DNA from: Brevibacillus sp.
Lineage (GTDB): Bacteria > Bacillota > Bacilli > Brevibacillales > Brevibacillaceae
DNA length: 64,000 nucleotides
Assembly (NCBI GenBank): GCA_017656235.1
Contig: JACDOF010000013.1
Location: forward strand, 25,873 to 89,872
Direction: 5' to 3'
Both the position numbers and the translations under genes were made by a program. Below, piece after piece: positions 61,600 through 64,000 of this stretch. Each line of letters opens with the position of its first letter. The stretch's first letter is position 1. The notes below the pieces were generated by a model. It saw only the letters and a list, made by a program, of their open reading frames with translations, was not told the DNA's origin and made no database searches.

Positions 61600-62538
61600 A
61601 TGGAAGTGATCAAAATCTCGCCGCGCGGCTACTGCTATGGCGTCGTGGACGCAATGGTGCTGGCTGCGACGACGGCCAAGAACTTTGATCTGCCCAGGCC
61701 GATCTACATTCTGGGGATGATCGTGCACAACGCGCACGTCGTGGAAGCGTTCAAAGAGCAGGGAATCATCACCTTGGACGGCGAAGATCGACTTTCCCTG
61801 CTGGAACAAATCGACAAGGGAACGGTCATTTTCACCGCCCACGGTGTTTCACCGGAAGTTCGCAAGCGGGCGAGCGAAAAGGGACTGACGATAGTGGATG
61901 CCACCTGCCCGGACGTGACCAAGACGCATGATCTGATTCGCGACAAGCTGGCCGATGGCTATGAAGTGATATACATTGGGAAAAAAGGGCACCCCGAGCC
62001 GGAAGGGGCAGTTGGCATCGATCCAGAGCGCGTCCATCTGGTGCAGACAACCGAAGATGTGGAGAAATTGTCCCTGGACGGAAAAAAGCTGATCGTCACC
62101 AACCAGACCACGATGAGCCAATGGGATGTCAGGCACTTGATGGATGCGATCGTCCGCCGCTACCCGCATGTGGAGATCCACAACGAAATCTGCCTGGCTA
62201 CCCAGGTGCGGCAGGAAGCGGTCGCCGAGCAGGCCAAAGGGGCCGATCTCTGCATTGTTGTGGGCGATCCGCGCAGCAACAACTCCAACCGATTGGCCCA
62301 GGTGGCCGAGGAGATTGCGGGCGTACCGGCCTATCGCATCGCCGATTTAAGCGAGCTGGATCTGAACTGGCTGCGCGGCAAGAAAAAGGTGGCGGTCACC
62401 TCTGGAGCCTCTACACCGACACCGCTGACCAAAGAAGTGATTTCGTTTTTGGAACAGTATGATGAAAACAAGCCGGAGACGTGGGAGAAAAAACGTACGG
62501 TTAACATGCGGAAAATCCTGCCAGCGGTAAAAGGCTGA
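61600..62538 (+). CDS. ispH: 4-hydroxy-3-methylbut-2-enyl diphosphate reductase
   Basis: The 312-residue iron-sulfur enzyme starts at ATG 61600 after AAGGAGGAGGG. Three cluster cysteines are visible: [23 protein letters not shown] and [13 protein letters not shown]. Histidines and the acid of the active site appear in [21 protein letters not shown] and [10 protein letters not shown], and the Ser-Asn-Ser stretch is [14 protein letters not shown]. IspH carries out the last step of the MEP pathway, making IPP and DMAPP. The motif CYGVVDAM differs from the CaGV-type of E. coli but is usual in Bacillales. It follows panE by 37 bases and may be cotranscribed. Confidence 0.95.
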   Translation: MEVIKISPRGYCYGVVDAMVLAATTAKNFDLPRPIYILGMIVHNAHVVEAFKEQGIITLDGEDRLSLLEQIDKGTVIFTAHGVSPEVRKRASEKGLTIVDATCPDVTKTHDLIRDKLADGYEVIYIGKKGHPEPEGAVGIDPERVHLVQTTEDVEKLSLDGKKLIVTNQTTMSQWDVRHLMDAIVRRYPHVEIHNEICLATQVRQEAVAEQAKGADLCIVVGDPRSNNSNRLAQVAEEIAGVPAYRIADLSELDLNWLRGKKKVAVTSGASTPTPLTKEVISFLEQYDENKPETWEKKRTVNMRKILPAVKG

Positions 62539-62566
62539 GGGAAAAACAAGGAAACGGGGAACAACG

Positions 62567-63769
62567 ATGCCGGAGATACAAGCAGGTGACAAACTGCACA
62601 GGCGGAGCCGTGAGGTGACCCGCGTCTATTTTGCGATCAGCGGTTTGTATTTGTTCATCTACTACGGCTTTGGGGCATTCTACCCACTCATCTCGCAGTA
62701 CTACAAGTCTATTCAGTTGACGGGGACGCAGATCGGTACGATCAGTTCGATCACGCCGCTCGTGTCAATCATTGTCCAACCGCTGTGGGGCATGATCTGC
62801 GACCGCTACCAGATCCGCAAACCGGTCCTGATTCTCGCCCTTTTGCTGACAGCGGGAATAGCACTTCTGTTTACCACGGTCAGTGCCTACGCCTGGATCC
62901 TGGTGCTGTTTACTGTTTTTTCAGTGTTTCAATGTGCGCTCGTGCCCATCTCCGACAGCCTGGGGCTTACGTATGCGATCAGGGAAAAGACACAGTTTGG
63001 CAATTTGCGCCTGTGGGGGGCGGTAGGCTTTGCAGTGGCTGTCTTTTTTACCGGGTTGGCCGTGCAGGCCTGGGGAGTGAACGCGATCTTTTACTGTTTC
63101 GCGCTGGCCCTGTTGGTCGCCGTCTTCTTCCTGCGCGGCATTCCCGATGAGGGGACACAGATGAGCGCCAATATCTTCAACGGCTTGGGCGAATTGATCC
63201 GGCTGCCGCGTTATGTATTGTTTTTGATCAGCTCGTTTTTTATCTTCGGGGCGGTCAATGCCAACAATATCTGGTTTGCCATCTATTATCAACACATCGG
63301 CGGAACGGTGGCCGGAATCGGGCTTGCTTTTCTGCTGTTTGCCGGCAGTGAAGCGCCGTTTATGAAGGTGGCTTCCAGCTTCGCCCGCCGCTATGGCCTG
63401 GAACTGACGATCCTCCTAGCCGGCTCTGTTTCAGCGCTGCGCTGGTTCTGGTACGGCACCGCACCCAGTACGACGATGGTGATCGGCCTGTTTTTCATCC
63501 AGGGGATATCGGTCGGTTTTTATCTGGCTTCAGCTGCTCAATACGTTCGGGAGAATACGCCGGATGCCCTGCAGGTGACGGCACTGGCCATCTTTAACTC
63601 GATCGGTCACGGATTGGGGTCAATGGTCTGCAACCTGCTGGGCGGAATCATCATGGACTACGCAGGGATCTTGGCGACTTACCACTTTTTCGGCTTGGCC
63701 ACTGCTCTTGGGCTGGTGCCGCTTTTGCTCATCCGTTTTGGTCCGTACCGCAAGCAGACAGACGGCTGA
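62567..63769 (+). CDS. MFS transporter (phenylpropionate/nucleoside-permease-like group)
   Basis: The 400-residue protein has twelve membrane segments. After a hydrophilic start (MPEIQAGDKLHRRSREVTRV) comes the first helix FAISGLYLFIYYGFGAFYPL. The second loop is PLWGMICDRYQIRKPVLIL, a variant of the MFS motif A. The loop SDSLGLTYAIREKTQFGNLR with LWGAVGFA is characteristic of the LacY/NupG/HcaT-like MFS_1_like group. The substrate is unknown. It starts 28 bases after ispH on the same strand and is probably in the same transcript. Confidence 0.87.
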   Translation: MPEIQAGDKLHRRSREVTRVYFAISGLYLFIYYGFGAFYPLISQYYKSIQLTGTQIGTISSITPLVSIIVQPLWGMICDRYQIRKPVLILALLLTAGIALLFTTVSAYAWILVLFTVFSVFQCALVPISDSLGLTYAIREKTQFGNLRLWGAVGFAVAVFFTGLAVQAWGVNAIFYCFALALLVAVFFLRGIPDEGTQMSANIFNGLGELIRLPRYVLFLISSFFIFGAVNANNIWFAIYYQHIGGTVAGIGLAFLLFAGSEAPFMKVASSFARRYGLELTILLAGSVSALRWFWYGTAPSTTMVIGLFFIQGISVGFYLASAAQYVRENTPDALQVTALAIFNSIGHGLGSMVCNLLGGIIMDYAGILATYHFFGLATALGLVPLLLIRFGPYRKQTDG

Positions 63770-63852
63770 GAGCATTCTGAACGTTCGGCGGACGAGCAGG
63801 GTGCCTTTCCCCGGCGGGAGTGGCGGGGTCTGTTGAAAAAGCGCTGCCTCCT

Positions 63853-63869
63853 CTATCCAGACACCTTTG
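63853..63869 (+). repeat. Short flank motif of the composite repeat, copy D
   Basis: CTATCCAGACACCTTTG is identical to the flank of copy C over 17 bases, and looser similarity extends some 20 bases to the left. Confidence 0.55.
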
Positions 63870-63934
63870 GCTGTACACTTGGGAGGTTACGATTAGTTCG
63901 TGCCTCTCAGTTTGAAGACAACGTATCGAGAACA

Positions 63935-64000
63935 CGAGTGGGGCATTTTTCGCGCTCGCTTCCGGTGGCCAACCTGCGAAGAAGCAGCAGAGGATCGCTT
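63935..64000. mobile_element. MITE-like palindromic repeat, copy D (partial)
   Basis: The sequence from CGAGTGGGGCATTTTT through GGTGGCCAACC to the window end matches the left 66 bp of copy A. It is cut by the window boundary. Confidence 0.75.

Larger units (their letters stand above)
63770..64000. other. Intergenic end of window with repeat parts
   Basis: There is no gene in these bases. They hold the flank motif at 63853 and the partial repeat copy D. A stem CCCCG / CGGGG near 63812-63830 may end the upstream transcript. Confidence 0.5.

Overview
The window looks like chromosomal DNA of a GC-rich, aerobic, spore-forming member of the Bacillales. Brevibacillus or a close relative is my inference. 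The signs are a YheC/YheD spore-coat-associated ATP-grasp protein, a KinA-like soluble sporulation-type kinase, an adeR-ald pair, ctaB/ctaA for heme A, AddAB instead of RecBCD, strong AAGGAGG-type ribosome sites, and frequent GTG/TTG starts.

Layout. (1) 1-3015: the end of cas1, cas2, a leader, and a CRISPR array of 34 repeats and 33 spacers with type I-B-like 30-nt repeats. (2) 3100-16750: spore-coat ATP-grasp protein, lipoprotein polysaccharide deacetylase, EamA transporter divergent from a MocR regulator, DinB-like protein, a four-gene TetR/ABC-2/HlyD export operon, Cof phosphatase, two gene remnants (TetR and DUF421), methionine aminopeptidase and an MFS carrier. (3) 16870-21720: TauE/SafE permease, ctaB, ctaA and an exported protein with an internal repeat. 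(4) 21859-34340: the DNA break-repair block sbcD-sbcC-addB-addA. (5) 34900-41860: a sugar operon with SorC regulator, binding protein, ABC ATPase, permease, a stand-alone TrpA-like protein and an FGGY kinase. (6) 41980-47780: purU, a carboxylesterase, a CoA-transferase pair under a probable cre site, a PduL-AckA fusion and an S1-domain protein. (7) 47900-55424: hydrolase, a membrane kinase paired with a BMP-type binding protein, tRNA-Leu and tRNA-Thr, a thioredoxin-fold protein, a soluble multi-PAS kinase and a 50-residue small protein. (8) 56200-63770: adeR, ald, pyrD, a ketopantoate reductase, ispH and an MFS carrier.

Three complete copies and one partial copy of a non-coding repeat lie between genes at 34542, 55751, 57765 and 63935. 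The core is about 205 bp with roughly 40-bp imperfect terminal inverted repeats, like a MITE. Two copies are joined to a second GC-rich palindrome through a conserved linker, forming a composite element.

Best candidates for new biology are: the sugar operon, where a TrpA-fold protein with an altered catalytic residue sits between a permease gene and a kinase gene; the composite palindromic repeat family; the PduL-AckA fusion; and the CRISPR array, whose last repeat base changes in blocks and which holds two adjacent spacers from homologous coding sequence plus one spacer containing a piece of CRISPR repeat.
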